Assembly: GCA_035651755.1 (NCBI GenBank)
Contig: DASRFA010000052.1
Location: forward strand, 1-26,779
Length of the DNA stretch: 26,779 bases
Origin: DASRFA01 sp035651755
GTDB taxonomy: Bacteria; Desulfobacterota; Binatia; UBA12015
Direction: 5' to 3'
Positions 1-7,056 of the stretch are shown piece after piece. Both the position numbers and the translations under genes were made by a program. Numbering within the stretch: the stretch's first letter is position 1; every line of letters begins with the position of its first letter. The notes beneath the pieces are model-generated. The model saw nothing but the letters and a program-made list of their open reading frames with translations, was not told where the DNA came from and did no database searches.

Positions 1-2
1 CC

Positions 3-80
3 CCGACGCCGACGCCGACGCCCAGCCCGACACCGACGGCGACGCCGACAGCGACCGCCACGCCGAGCCCGACGCCGACC
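3..80 (+). repeat. Pro-Thr coding microsatellite (CCGACG-type hexamers)
   Basis: The first 80 bases are a degenerate run of alternating ccg and acg codons with some gcg, agc and aca. In the frame of the downstream gene they encode Pro-Thr dipeptides with occasional Ala and Ser. Such Pro-Thr stretches are common flexible linkers in secreted bacterial proteins, usually between an N-terminal domain or anchor and an outer domain. The run continues past the window edge, so its full length is unknown. Confidence 0.85.
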
Positions 81-1112
81 GGCCGCGTCCTCCACGTCGA
101 CGTCGTGAACGGAAGCGACGACACCGGGGACGGCCTGTCGCCCGCGACCGCCTGGCGGACGCTGACGCACGCCCTGGGTCTCGCGCAGGCCGGCGACCTG
201 TTCCTGGTCGCGCCCGGCCTGTACGAGAACCAGCTGTCGGTGCCGGTCACCACGCCGAACGTGACGATCCGCGGCACCGGCCAGCCGGGCGACGTGCGGA
301 TCTCCCCGATCGACCCGCTGGCGGCCGGCATCAAGGTGAACGGCGCGGCCGGCGTCACGCTCGAAAACCTCTGGATCCACGGCGGCCGGCGCGGCATCCT
401 GGCGGTCGGCGCGACCGACGGGCTGGTCGTCCGCGACGTCGTCATCACCGCGAGCTCCCAGAACGGCATCCGCGTCCTCAAGGGCAACGGCGTGACCATC
501 GAGCGCACCACGATCACCGGCGTGGCGACCCACGCCATCTTCACGAGCAAGACGCACGGGGTGCAGCTGCGCGACGACCTGCTCTACGCCAACCAGGGAA
601 GCGGCCTCCGCATCGCGCGCTCGGAGGCGGACGTCGCCTTCTGCACGATCTACTCGAACGGGTCGGGCGTGCGGGTGATCAAGTCCGCGCTCGCGCTCCG
701 CGATAGCATCGTCGCGAACCACGGTGCCGGGCCGGGGATCTTCATCCAGAACACCGGCGTCGAGCCGGTCGCGATCTCGTTCAGCCTCCTCTTCGCGAAC
801 AATCCCGACGTGGCTCCGCCGACGACGCCTCTCGGCTTCGGCATGATCCTCGGGCAGCCGCCCGGCTTCGTGAGCGACGCCGGCGGCATCGATCCCGACG
901 GTGCCGACGGCATCCTCGGCGGCACGGCGGCCAACCCCGACGGCTGGAAGGACGACGTCCTGCTCCTCCAGCAGGTGCGCGGCGGCCAGACCGTGCAGAG
1001 CCCGGCGGTGGACAACGGATCGGACACCGTCGAAACTCTCGGCATCACCGGATCGACCGCCGTCGGCGGGGCGCCGGACATCCTCCAGGCCGACATGGGA
1101 GCACACCGATGA
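3..1112 (+). CDS. secreted right-handed parallel beta-helix protein, 3' part
   Basis: The frame is open to the window edge, so 369 C-terminal residues are visible and the true start lies upstream. Residues 1-26 are a Pro-Thr linker. Next comes VNGSDDTGDGLSPATAW, the Asp/Gly-rich entry motif typical of pectate-lyase-like or NosD-like beta-helix domains. From about residue 55 to 250 there are repeated rungs of the form GVTLENLWIHGG and GLVVRDVVITASSQNGI, with Asn/Gly turns and alternating hydrophobics, as in a beta-solenoid. No catalytic residues can be assigned. The role may be extracellular polysaccharide binding or cleavage, or purely structural. It overlaps the next gene by ATGA, so the two are probably translated together. 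A GTG at 105 could be mistaken for the start, but the upstream codons clearly belong to the protein. Confidence 0.85.
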   Translation, partial: PTPTPTPSPTPTATPTATATPSPTPTGRVLHVDVVNGSDDTGDGLSPATAWRTLTHALGLAQAGDLFLVAPGLYENQLSVPVTTPNVTIRGTGQPGDVRISPIDPLAAGIKVNGAAGVTLENLWIHGGRRGILAVGATDGLVVRDVVITASSQNGIRVLKGNGVTIERTTITGVATHAIFTSKTHGVQLRDDLLYANQGSGLRIARSEADVAFCTIYSNGSGVRVIKSALALRDSIVANHGAGPGIFIQNTGVEPVAISFSLLFANNPDVAPPTTPLGFGMILGQPPGFVSDAGGIDPDGADGILGGTAANPDGWKDDVLLLQQVRGGQTVQSPAVDNGSDTVETLGITGSTAVGGAPDILQADMGAHR

Positions 1113-1564
1113 CGACGCAGCCGAAATCGCAGCGCGGCCGCGGACGCGAGCGCGCGTCCGCATTCGCAGTCGCCGTCCTGATCGGCGCGGTCGCAGCGGC
1201 GATCCCCGACGTCGCGGCCGCGGGCAGCAACAAGCTCCCGTTCAAGCAGAGCGGCGAAGGGACGGGCCGGATGTACTCGGGATCGCGTGCGCGGACGAGC
1301 AAGAGCGGTCCGGCTCCCGGACGCATCCTGCAGCCGCCGCCGATTCCCGACCCCGAGGATCCGCGCCCGCTCCACTCGACCGCGAAGATCCCGAGCCCCG
1401 AGCCGCACCTGCGCGGCGGAAGCGGCTACGTCCGCAAGGGGCAGTACTTCTACGAGGAGCCGACGCCGGTCCAGCTGACGCGCCAGAACCCGAACCAGCG
1501 CCTCAAGTGGTCGATCCCGAACCCCGAGAACCACGTTCGGCGGAAGACCGCCGCCGCGCGCTGA
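1109..1564 (+). CDS. small secreted proline-rich protein of unknown function
   Basis: A 151-residue protein. Residues 1-15 are basic, about 17-37 are hydrophobic (AFAVAVLIGAVAAAIPDVAA), and a signal-peptidase-I-like AAA site falls near residue 38, so export is likely. The mature part has no recognisable domain. It is rich in Pro, Arg, Ser and Gly, including an ILQPPPIPDPEDP stretch, and has a short Tyr-containing segment, GYVRKGQYFYEEPTP, near residues 108-122. It is probably largely disordered. The ATG overlaps the stop of the beta-helix gene (ATGA), which argues for co-translation and perhaps a joint extracellular role. I do not recognise the family. Confidence 0.65.
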   Translation: MTTQPKSQRGRGRERASAFAVAVLIGAVAAAIPDVAAAGSNKLPFKQSGEGTGRMYSGSRARTSKSGPAPGRILQPPPIPDPEDPRPLHSTAKIPSPEPHLRGGSGYVRKGQYFYEEPTPVQLTRQNPNQRLKWSIPNPENHVRRKTAAAR

Positions 1565-1583
1565 GCCTCCGCGACGCCACCCG

Positions 1584-1612
1584 TTGCCGCGGGTCGCGTC
1601 GTCGGATAACGA
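1584..1612 (+). promoter_or_regulatory. putative promoter of fabI (TTGCCG-N17-TAACGA)
   Basis: TTGCCG at 1584-1589 and TAACGA at 1607-1612 are separated by exactly 17 bases. Seven bases follow the -10 box before the fabI ATG at 1620, so the expected transcript start falls on or next to the start codon. The TTG at 1584 is also an in-frame alternative start codon, but it reads better as the -35 box because FabI homology begins at the ATG. The pattern closely matches the putative ssb promoter, TTGCCC-N17-TAACGC. Confidence 0.5.
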
Positions 1613-1618
1613 CGCGAC
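1593..1618. promoter_or_regulatory. perfect 10-bp inverted repeat abutting the fabI start, candidate operator or hairpin
   Basis: The left arm GTCGCGTCGT (1593-1602) and the right arm ACGACGCGAC (1609-1618) are perfect complements around the 6-base loop CGGATA. The repeat spans most of the promoter spacer and the whole -10 region and ends one base before the fabI ATG. As DNA this is a classic repressor position. As RNA, if transcription starts upstream, it would hide the initiation region. It could also act as a terminator for the preceding operon, but it has no T-tract. Confidence 0.55.
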
Positions 1619-1619
1619 G

Positions 1620-2393
1620 ATGCCGACTCTCGCGGGACGGCGGGCGCTCGTGCTGGGCGTCGCGAACGAGCGCAGCATCGCGTGGGCGATCGCGCGCGCG
1701 CTCGCGCGCGAGGGCGCGCGGCTCGGGCTGACCTACGTCGGCGAGGCGCTCGAGCGCCGCGTGCGTCCGCTCGCGGCGGAGATCGGCGCGGAGCTCGTCC
1801 TCCCGTGCGACGTCGCCGACGATGCGCAGATCGACGCGCTCTTCGCCGAGGTCGGACGGAGCTGGGGCGGGCTCGACGTCCTCGTGCACGCGATCGCGTT
1901 CGCGAACCGGGACGACCTCGCGGGCCGCTTCGTCGAGACCGGTCGCGAAGGCTTCCGCCTGGCGCTCGACGTGAGCGCGTACTCGCTCGTCGCGCTCGCG
2001 CGCGGCGCCCTGCCCCTGTTCCGCGAGGCGGGTGGCGGCAGCATCGTGACGCTCACCTTCGCGGGGAGCGAGCGCGTCTTCCCGAACTACAACGTGATGG
2101 GGGTCGCGAAGGCCGCCCTCGAGGCGACGGTGCGCTACCTCGCCGCGGACGTCGGACGCGACGGCGTGCGCGTGAACGCGATCAGCGCGGGCCCGATCAA
2201 GACGCTCTCGGCCGCCGGGATCCGGAACTTCCGCGACATGCTGCACGTCGCCGAGGAGCGCGCGCCGCTCGGCCGCAACGTGTCGGCCGAGGACGTCGCG
2301 GAGATGGCGGTCGCGCTCCTCGGCCCGTCGGGCGCGATGGTGACCGGCCAGGTCGTGTACGTCGACGCCGGCTTGAGCATCCTCGGCGTATGA
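1620..2393 (+). CDS. fabI: enoyl-[acyl-carrier-protein] reductase (NADH), FabI type
   Basis: A 257-residue short-chain dehydrogenase that reduces trans-2-enoyl-ACP to acyl-ACP, the last step of the fatty-acid elongation cycle, in the cytosol. The N-terminal LVLGVANERSIAW (residues 10-22) is the FabI-type dinucleotide-binding motif. D64 and V65 (CDVADD) lie at the adenine side. Y157 and K164 in NYNVMGVAK form the catalytic Tyr-X6-Lys, followed by RVNAISAGPIKTLSA. The second active-site Tyr of E. coli FabI (Y146) is F147 here. The residue matching E. coli G93 is Ala, which is common in other FabI proteins. The ATG at 1620 is chosen because family homology begins there and the earlier TTG at 1584 would add a non-homologous 12 residues. 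There is no Shine-Dalgarno sequence; the mRNA may be leaderless. Confidence 0.95.
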   Translation: MPTLAGRRALVLGVANERSIAWAIARALAREGARLGLTYVGEALERRVRPLAAEIGAELVLPCDVADDAQIDALFAEVGRSWGGLDVLVHAIAFANRDDLAGRFVETGREGFRLALDVSAYSLVALARGALPLFREAGGGSIVTLTFAGSERVFPNYNVMGVAKAALEATVRYLAADVGRDGVRVNAISAGPIKTLSAAGIRNFRDMLHVAEERAPLGRNVSAEDVAEMAVALLGPSGAMVTGQVVYVDAGLSILGV

Positions 2394-2421
2394 CGACCGT
2401 CCGGGGCGCGCTCGGCCGCCC

Positions 2422-2502
2422 ATGAGCGCGACCGCCTGGATCGTGCTCGTGGTGTCGGCGCTCCTCGGCGCCGCGCTGATGTGGGCGATCAGCGATCGCT
2501 GA
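2422..2502 (+). CDS. 26-residue single-pass membrane peptide
   Basis: The ORF reads MSATAWIVLVVSALLG followed by AALMWAISDR: one hydrophobic helix of about 19 residues with a short polar end. Its ATG overlaps the TGA of an 11-codon mini-ORF (2390-2425), whose own ATG overlaps the fabI stop. The chain fabI-ATGA-mini-ORF-ATGA-peptide could pass ribosomes along. The last 14 bases overlap the convergent tolC gene. No good Shine-Dalgarno sequence is present. Chance cannot be excluded for so short a frame, but the clean membrane-helix composition favours a real small protein. Confidence 0.35.
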   Translation: MSATAWIVLVVSALLGAALMWAISDR

Positions 2503-4249
2503 CGCCGGGCGGCGGCGGTATCGGATCCCCGGGGGCGTCGGCGGCAGGTATCGCGACCGGCGCAACGACCGGCGCGCTCGGCATCGGACGCGACGCGGCC
2601 TCGGCTTCCGCCTCCGCGTCGCGCGCCCTCCGCGCGGCGAGCGCGCTGGACGGGATGTCGATGCTCGTCACCTCCTCGCCGAGGACGCGCGACAGGGAAG
2701 CCAGCGCGAGATCGTAGTCGCGCACCGCCTCGAAGTAGCCCGCGGACGCGCGCGAGTACGTGCCCAGGCCCTCCATGATGTCGTGCGGCTCGCCGACGCC
2801 GACGTCGAAGTTCGTCACGGCGAGGGTCAGGATCGCGCGCCCGGCCTTGCGCGCGTCCTCGAGCTTCTCGAGGGCTTCGCGCGTCTGCACGACCTTGTCG
2901 TACGCGGTGCGGAGCTCGAGCGGCAGGCCGGTCTGCGCCTGGCGCTTCTGCGCTTCCAGGCGCGCGAGCTCGGCGCGCGCGGTGTCCGCCTTGGCCGCGG
3001 TCACGTGGAAGTTCAGGAGCCAGCGGATCCCGAGGAGCGCGCCCGGGCCCTCGAGAACGTTGAAGTAGTCGTAGGCGAAGGGGTTCAGCTGGCGGTCGCG
3101 GCGCGGCGCGTAGCTGTAGATGAAGTTCCCGGTGAGGAAGAAGCTCGGGTAGAAGTCGGCCTCGACGGTGTGCAGCTCCTCGGTCTTGGCGGCGACGCCG
3201 GCGTCGATCTGCTGCCACGACGGGTTGTGGCCGAACAGTCGAGCCGCGTACTCGTCGAGCGGACGCAGCTCGACCTTCTCGGGCTCGAGGCGACGCGCGC
3301 GGAGGTCGATCGGAGCGAGCGGGTCGGCGCCCATCGCGCGCCGGAGCGCCTGCAGCGCGGCCGCCTCGCCCTGCCGGATGCCGGGCAGCTCCTTCGCCGA
3401 CTGCCCGACGCCGACGCGGAGGTACAGGATGCCGATCTCGGTGATGTCCGGGTCGCCCGCCTCGCGCCGCTCGCGCGCCTTCTGGAGGGCGCTGTCGAAC
3501 GCGTCGGTCGTCTCCTGCAGGATGCCCTCCACCGAGCGCGCGAGGAGCACGTTGTAGTAGAGCGTCTTCACCTGCTCGATCACGTCGGCCGCGACGCCGC
3601 GGCTCGCGGCCATCTGCGCCTCGACCCCGTGCGTCGCGGCCTCGATGCCGCTCGTGATCTTGCCCCAGGTGTAGAGCGGCTGGACGACGCTCACCTCGAC
3701 GCGATTGAAGACGCCGTAGGCGTTCACGTCGACCGTGTCCAAGGGGTTGAGCACGGTGCCGCGCGCGCGCCGCGCGAGGCCGAAGAAATTGAGCGCCTGC
3801 GCCTCCGGGAAGAAGCGCGACGCCTTCGCCTCCGCCAGCTTCGCCTCGCCGACCCCGACCTCGGCGCGCGCGACCGCCATCTCGGGCGCCGACTCGAGCG
3901 CCCGACCGATGCACTGCGAGAGCGTGAGCCGCTCGAGCGCGGGCGACTCGCCGGCGCGCGCCTTTCGATTGCCCGCCGCTCGCTCGGCCGAAGCGTCGTC
4001 GCGCCCGGACCGCTCGCGCGCCGCGTCGCCGGACGGCGCGCCGCCGGCGGCGCCGAGCGGCTCGCTGAACACCTGCTCGCCGCGCGCCGGCTCCGCCGCG
4101 GCGGCCCCCTGCCGCGCCGAGGCCGGAGGCTGCGCGGACACGTCCGGCGCGCGAACGAGCCAGACGGCGACGCCGGCGGCGGCGAGCGCCGAGGCGACGG
4201 TCCGCGCGCGGCGCGCGCGGTGCCGTCGCTCGCGAGCCGGCTGGCTCAC
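2489..4249 (-). CDS. TolC-family outer-membrane efflux channel
   Basis: 586 residues from a GTG at 4249. This start has a strong GGGGGAGGGGG Shine-Dalgarno five bases upstream; a GTG at 4285 would add 12 residues without one. Residues 1-39 form a signal peptide: a basic n-region, a hydrophobic stretch, then VSA before Gln. A low-complexity Ala/Glu/Arg linker runs to about residue 105. The first TolC repeat begins at LTLSQCIGRALESAPEM. The coiled-coil and beta-barrel segments (VVQPLYTWGKI, FYPSFFLTGNFIYSY) and the second repeat follow. The C-terminus is a Pro/Ala-rich tail of about 50 residues. It is the last gene of the ATPase-MlaC-permease operon, 58 bases after the permease, so it is likely the exit duct for that exporter. 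It probably assembles as a trimer. Confidence 0.9.
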   Translation of the reverse strand: MSQPARERRHRARRARTVASALAAAGVAVWLVRAPDVSAQPPASARQGAAAAEPARGEQVFSEPLGAAGGAPSGDAARERSGRDDASAERAAGNRKARAGESPALERLTLSQCIGRALESAPEMAVARAEVGVGEAKLAEAKASRFFPEAQALNFFGLARRARGTVLNPLDTVDVNAYGVFNRVEVSVVQPLYTWGKITSGIEAATHGVEAQMAASRGVAADVIEQVKTLYYNVLLARSVEGILQETTDAFDSALQKARERREAGDPDITEIGILYLRVGVGQSAKELPGIRQGEAAALQALRRAMGADPLAPIDLRARRLEPEKVELRPLDEYAARLFGHNPSWQQIDAGVAAKTEELHTVEADFYPSFFLTGNFIYSYAPRRDRQLNPFAYDYFNVLEGPGALLGIRWLLNFHVTAAKADTARAELARLEAQKRQAQTGLPLELRTAYDKVVQTREALEKLEDARKAGRAILTLAVTNFDVGVGEPHDIMEGLGTYSRASAGYFEAVRDYDLALASLSRVLGEEVTSIDIPSSALAARRARDAEAEAEAASRPMPSAPVVAPVAIPAADAPGDPIPPPPGVSDR

Positions 4250-4251
4250 GA

Positions 4252-4262
4252 CCCCCTCCCCC
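4252..4262 (-). promoter_or_regulatory. strong ribosome-binding site deciding the tolC start
   Basis: On the minus strand the run GGGGGAGGGGG ends two bases before the GTG at 4249, with the GGAGG core about five bases from the codon. It supports this GTG over the in-frame GTG 36 bases upstream. Confidence 0.7.
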
Positions 4263-4307
4263 GATCCCGTGCGACGATCCGCCACATTCGCCGCAGAACC
4301 CTCCCGC

Positions 4308-5405
4308 TCAGCGCGCGCTGTGGCGCGCGCGGAACAGCTTCAACCCGAGCAGTAGCGCGATCAGACCGTAGACCAGAAGCGCCGTCACCGGAACCACCAT
4401 CGCCCGGAGCCCGCGATCGCGCAGCACGAGGTCGTTCATGCCGCGCATCGCCCACGAGGTGAAGGCGATCGGCGAGATGTCCCGCATCCACTGGGGCTCG
4501 ATCGACTTCGGCCACCAGAGACCCCCGAGCGCCGAGAAGATCATGACGAAGGCGAGGCTCAGCGGCTGCGTCTGCTCGCGGGTCTTGGCGATCCCCGCGA
4601 CCACGAGCCCGACCGCGACCGTCGTGAAGACGACGGCGCACGCGAGCAGGAAGAACGCGAAGTACGACGATCCGAGCGAGACGCGGAACATCCAGTGCCC
4701 CCAGGCGAAGAGGACCAGCATCTGGACGACGCCGACCACGAAGCGCGCCGCGAGCTTTCCGATGAGCATCCAGGTGAAGCCCGCCGGCGCGACCAGGAGG
4801 CGAGGCAACGTGCCCCAGTCGCGCTCGTCGTGGAGACCCATCGACGTGCCGAAGATGACGGCGAGGAGCACGAACATGATCGAGAACCCGGGCACGTTCT
4901 GCTCGAAGTTCGTGACCTCCTTCCGGTTGCCGGTCAGGTTCTGCTCCTTCAAGGAGATGCGCTCCTCCTCGAGGGGATCCGCGAGCGCGGCCGCGTCCTT
5001 GTCCATCAGGAGGAGAAGCACTTTCACCTGGTTCAGGTCGACCGCCTGCGCCGGATCCGTCAGGAGGAGGAGCTCGCTCGTCTTGCCCTGGAGATAGCGC
5101 TTGCTGAGCCCTTCGGGGAAGAGGATGGCGGCCGGGGCGCGGTTCTCGTCGCGGACGATGTGCTCCGCTTCGGCCCGGCTCATCGCGACCGCGTCGGCAT
5201 GCTTGCCGAGCAGCTTGATGAAGGTGTTGGCGACGGGCCCCTGATCGTCGTTCACGACCGGGATCAGGAGGCGCGGACCGCCTTCGCTGTGGAACAGCGC
5301 CTCGGCGATGATCGTGATGACCACGATCGGTACGAGCAGCGAGAAGAGGGCCGCCCATCGATCGCGCACGATGAGCTTCAGGTCCTTCAGGAAGACGGCG
5401 ATCAT
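4308..5405 (-). CDS. ABC-2 type transporter permease with large extracytoplasmic loop
   Basis: 365 residues. The N-terminus MIAVFLKDLKLIVRDRWAAL is the usual amphipathic lead of ABC-2 permeases. TM1 spans about residues 20-38 (ALFSLLVPIVVITIIAEAL). A loop of about 140 residues (40-178) should lie outside the inner membrane, and five more membrane segments follow: about 182-200, 222-245, 255-283, 290-310 and 338-358. This is the architecture of YhhJ/YbhR/YbhS-like exporter permeases, in which the loop meets periplasmic partners. The gene starts 6 bases after the MlaC-like stop. It presumably forms a homodimer with the ATPase encoded at the head of the operon. The substrate is unknown; lipids, hydrophobic toxins or secondary metabolites are plausible. 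Confidence 0.9.
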   Translation of the reverse strand: MIAVFLKDLKLIVRDRWAALFSLLVPIVVITIIAEALFHSEGGPRLLIPVVNDDQGPVANTFIKLLGKHADAVAMSRAEAEHIVRDENRAPAAILFPEGLSKRYLQGKTSELLLLTDPAQAVDLNQVKVLLLLMDKDAAALADPLEEERISLKEQNLTGNRKEVTNFEQNVPGFSIMFVLLAVIFGTSMGLHDERDWGTLPRLLVAPAGFTWMLIGKLAARFVVGVVQMLVLFAWGHWMFRVSLGSSYFAFFLLACAVVFTTVAVGLVVAGIAKTREQTQPLSLAFVMIFSALGGLWWPKSIEPQWMRDISPIAFTSWAMRGMNDLVLRDRGLRAMVVPVTALLVYGLIALLLGLKLFRARHSAR

Positions 5406-5411
5406 GCCGTT

Positions 5412-6116
5412 TCAGAGCTCTTCGGTGTTCGGCTTGTTCGCGAGCTTGTTCTTGAGCTTCGTCAGGAGGTCGTCGAACGACCCGCGCGCGAGGGCTTTGT
5501 CGAACTGGCCGCGGAAGTTCTCGGCGAGGCTCACGTCCTCGACCAGCACGTCGGTCGCGATCCAGCCCTGCGCGGACTTCCGCAGCTGGTAGTCGACCGC
5601 GAACTCGTCCTTCGGCGTCACGATCTTCGTCTGGACGGTGCCGGTGTCGCCGCTCACCTTCTCGCCGACGTAGTCGAAGTCCGGCGCATCGAAGAGGAGC
5701 AGGCGCTGCACGTAGGTCCGGACGAACAGCTCCCGGAACACGGAGTAGAACTCGTTGACCTTCGCCTGGGGCACGCCGTCGAGGTGCTTGCCCATCGCCT
5801 TCTTGGCGAGCGCGTCGGTGTCGAGGAAGTCGCGCAGGAGGTCCTTCAGCTTCACGAGCTTCTGGTTGCGATCGTCCGGTCCGGTCACGATGCGGTTGCT
5901 CTCGGTGAGCACCTGACGGGTCCGCTCCAGCGGGCCGCCGGACGCCGCCTTCGCCTTCTCGGCGGCGCGCACGGTCGCCGCCGCGCAAGCGACGAGAAGG
6001 ACGCCGGCCGCCGCTCCCGCGAGCACCGACCGCCATCGCGCTCCCGATCGTCTCCCGGAACCCGCTCGTTCCGCCCGCGCCCCCGTGCGAGCCCTGGTGC
6101 GCTTGTCGCGAGCCAC
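5412..6116 (-). CDS. MlaC/Ttg2D-family periplasmic lipid-binding-type protein
   Basis: 234 residues from a GTG that shares one base with the ATPase stop codon (TAGTG). A long Arg-rich n-region (1-30) precedes a hydrophobic segment (31-50). This ends either in a type I site near VRA or in a lipobox-like LVAC at residues 41-44, so the protein may be a lipoprotein. The mature part follows the MlaC pattern: LKDLLRDFLDTDALAKKAMG, then the VNEFYSVFRELFVRTYVQRL helix, then a beta-sheet part with TKIVTPKDEFAVDYQLRK and GWIATDVLVEDVSLAENFR. MlaC proteins carry phospholipid between the MlaFEDB and OmpC-MlaA complexes; HpnM of hopanoid clusters is a relative. The partners here are an ABC-2 permease and TolC, with no MlaE or MlaD, so the job is probably different. 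The fold call is firm and the function is not. Confidence 0.85.
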   Translation of the reverse strand: MARDKRTRARTGARAERAGSGRRSGARWRSVLAGAAAGVLLVACAAATVRAAEKAKAASGGPLERTRQVLTESNRIVTGPDDRNQKLVKLKDLLRDFLDTDALAKKAMGKHLDGVPQAKVNEFYSVFRELFVRTYVQRLLLFDAPDFDYVGEKVSGDTGTVQTKIVTPKDEFAVDYQLRKSAQGWIATDVLVEDVSLAENFRGQFDKALARGSFDDLLTKLKNKLANKPNTEEL

Positions 6117-7048
6117 TAGTCGCGCAGCTCCTTCCCGGTGAGCTCGATGAAGACCGTCTCGAGCGAGACCGGAGTGACGCCGATCTTCACGATCGGCTGG
6201 TCGAGAAAGCCGGTCGCGCACAGGCGCGCGAGGAGCGGCTGCGCTCGGCGCGTGTACACGCGCACGATCGAGCCCTGCTGCTCCACGCGCTCGACCTCCG
6301 GCAGCTCCTGCAGCATGCGCATGCGCTCGCTCGGCGCGGCCAGGCGCAGCTCCACCACCTCGCTCGCCGACGAGCGCGCGAGGAGCTCGGCCGTCGTCCC
6401 CAGGGCGACGATCTGCCCCTCGTCCATGATCGCGATCCGGTCGCAGAGATCCTCCGCTTCGGCGAGGTAGTGCGTCGTGTAGAGGATCGTGATGCCGGCC
6501 GCGCGGAGGTTGCGCACGGCCTCGAAGACGTGCACGCGCGACTGCGGGTCGACGCCGACGGTGGGCTCGTCGAGCAGGACCAGGCGCGGATTGCTCACGA
6601 GAGCGCACCCGAGGTTCAGGCGCCGACGCATGCCGCCGGAGTAGGTGTCCACCCGGTCGTCGCGCCGGGCGGTGAGCTCGACGGCGGCGAGCGCGTGCTC
6701 GATGCGCCCCGGCCGCTCCGACTTCGGAACGCCGTAGAGCCGCGCCCAGAACTCGAGGTTCTCCGCTCCGGTCAGGCCCGGGTAGAGCGCCTCCTCCTGC
6801 GGCGCGACGTTCAGGAGGCGGCGCGCCGCGTGCACGTCCTTCACGACGTGCTTGCCGAACACCCACGCGTCGCCGCTCGTCGGCCAGATGCGCGTCGAGA
6901 TCATCGAGAGCGTCGTGGTCTTGCCCGCGCCGTTCGGACCGAGGAGCCCGAAGATCTCGCCCTCCTCGATCTGCACCGAGACGCCGCGCACCGCCTCGCG
7001 CCCGTCGTAGCTCCGGCGCAGCTCCTTCGTCACCACGGCGGCGGGCAT
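6116..7048 (-). CDS. ABC transporter ATP-binding protein, DrrA/CcmA type
   Basis: 310 residues with a full nucleotide-binding domain. Walker A is GPNGAGKTT (37-45), the Q-loop is Q84, the signature is YSGGM (136-140) followed by RRRLNLGCALV, Walker B is LVLLDE (156-161), the D-loop follows at VGVD and the switch His is H193. A regulatory tail of about 80 residues (230-310), as in DrrA/NodI-type ATPases, ends the protein. It energises the ABC-2 permease encoded two genes downstream. It heads the operon. A perfect palindrome and a TTGACC-N17-TAGCCA promoter lie just upstream, and the ATG is only 8 bases past the -10 box. GGAGA directly abuts the ATG, too close for a normal Shine-Dalgarno, so leaderless initiation is possible. 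Confidence 0.93.
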   Translation of the reverse strand: MPAAVVTKELRRSYDGREAVRGVSVQIEEGEIFGLLGPNGAGKTTTLSMISTRIWPTSGDAWVFGKHVVKDVHAARRLLNVAPQEEALYPGLTGAENLEFWARLYGVPKSERPGRIEHALAAVELTARRDDRVDTYSGGMRRRLNLGCALVSNPRLVLLDEPTVGVDPQSRVHVFEAVRNLRAAGITILYTTHYLAEAEDLCDRIAIMDEGQIVALGTTAELLARSSASEVVELRLAAPSERMRMLQELPEVERVEQQGSIVRVYTRRAQPLLARLCATGFLDQPIVKIGVTPVSLETVFIELTGKELRD

Positions 7049-7056
7049 TCTCCGGA

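Noticed and set aside
1503..3914. 803-residue open frame on the minus strand
   Set aside because: It lies antisense to fabI and out of frame with the TolC gene, is Arg/Ala/Gly-rich low complexity, and matches the shadow frames expected in very GC-rich DNA.
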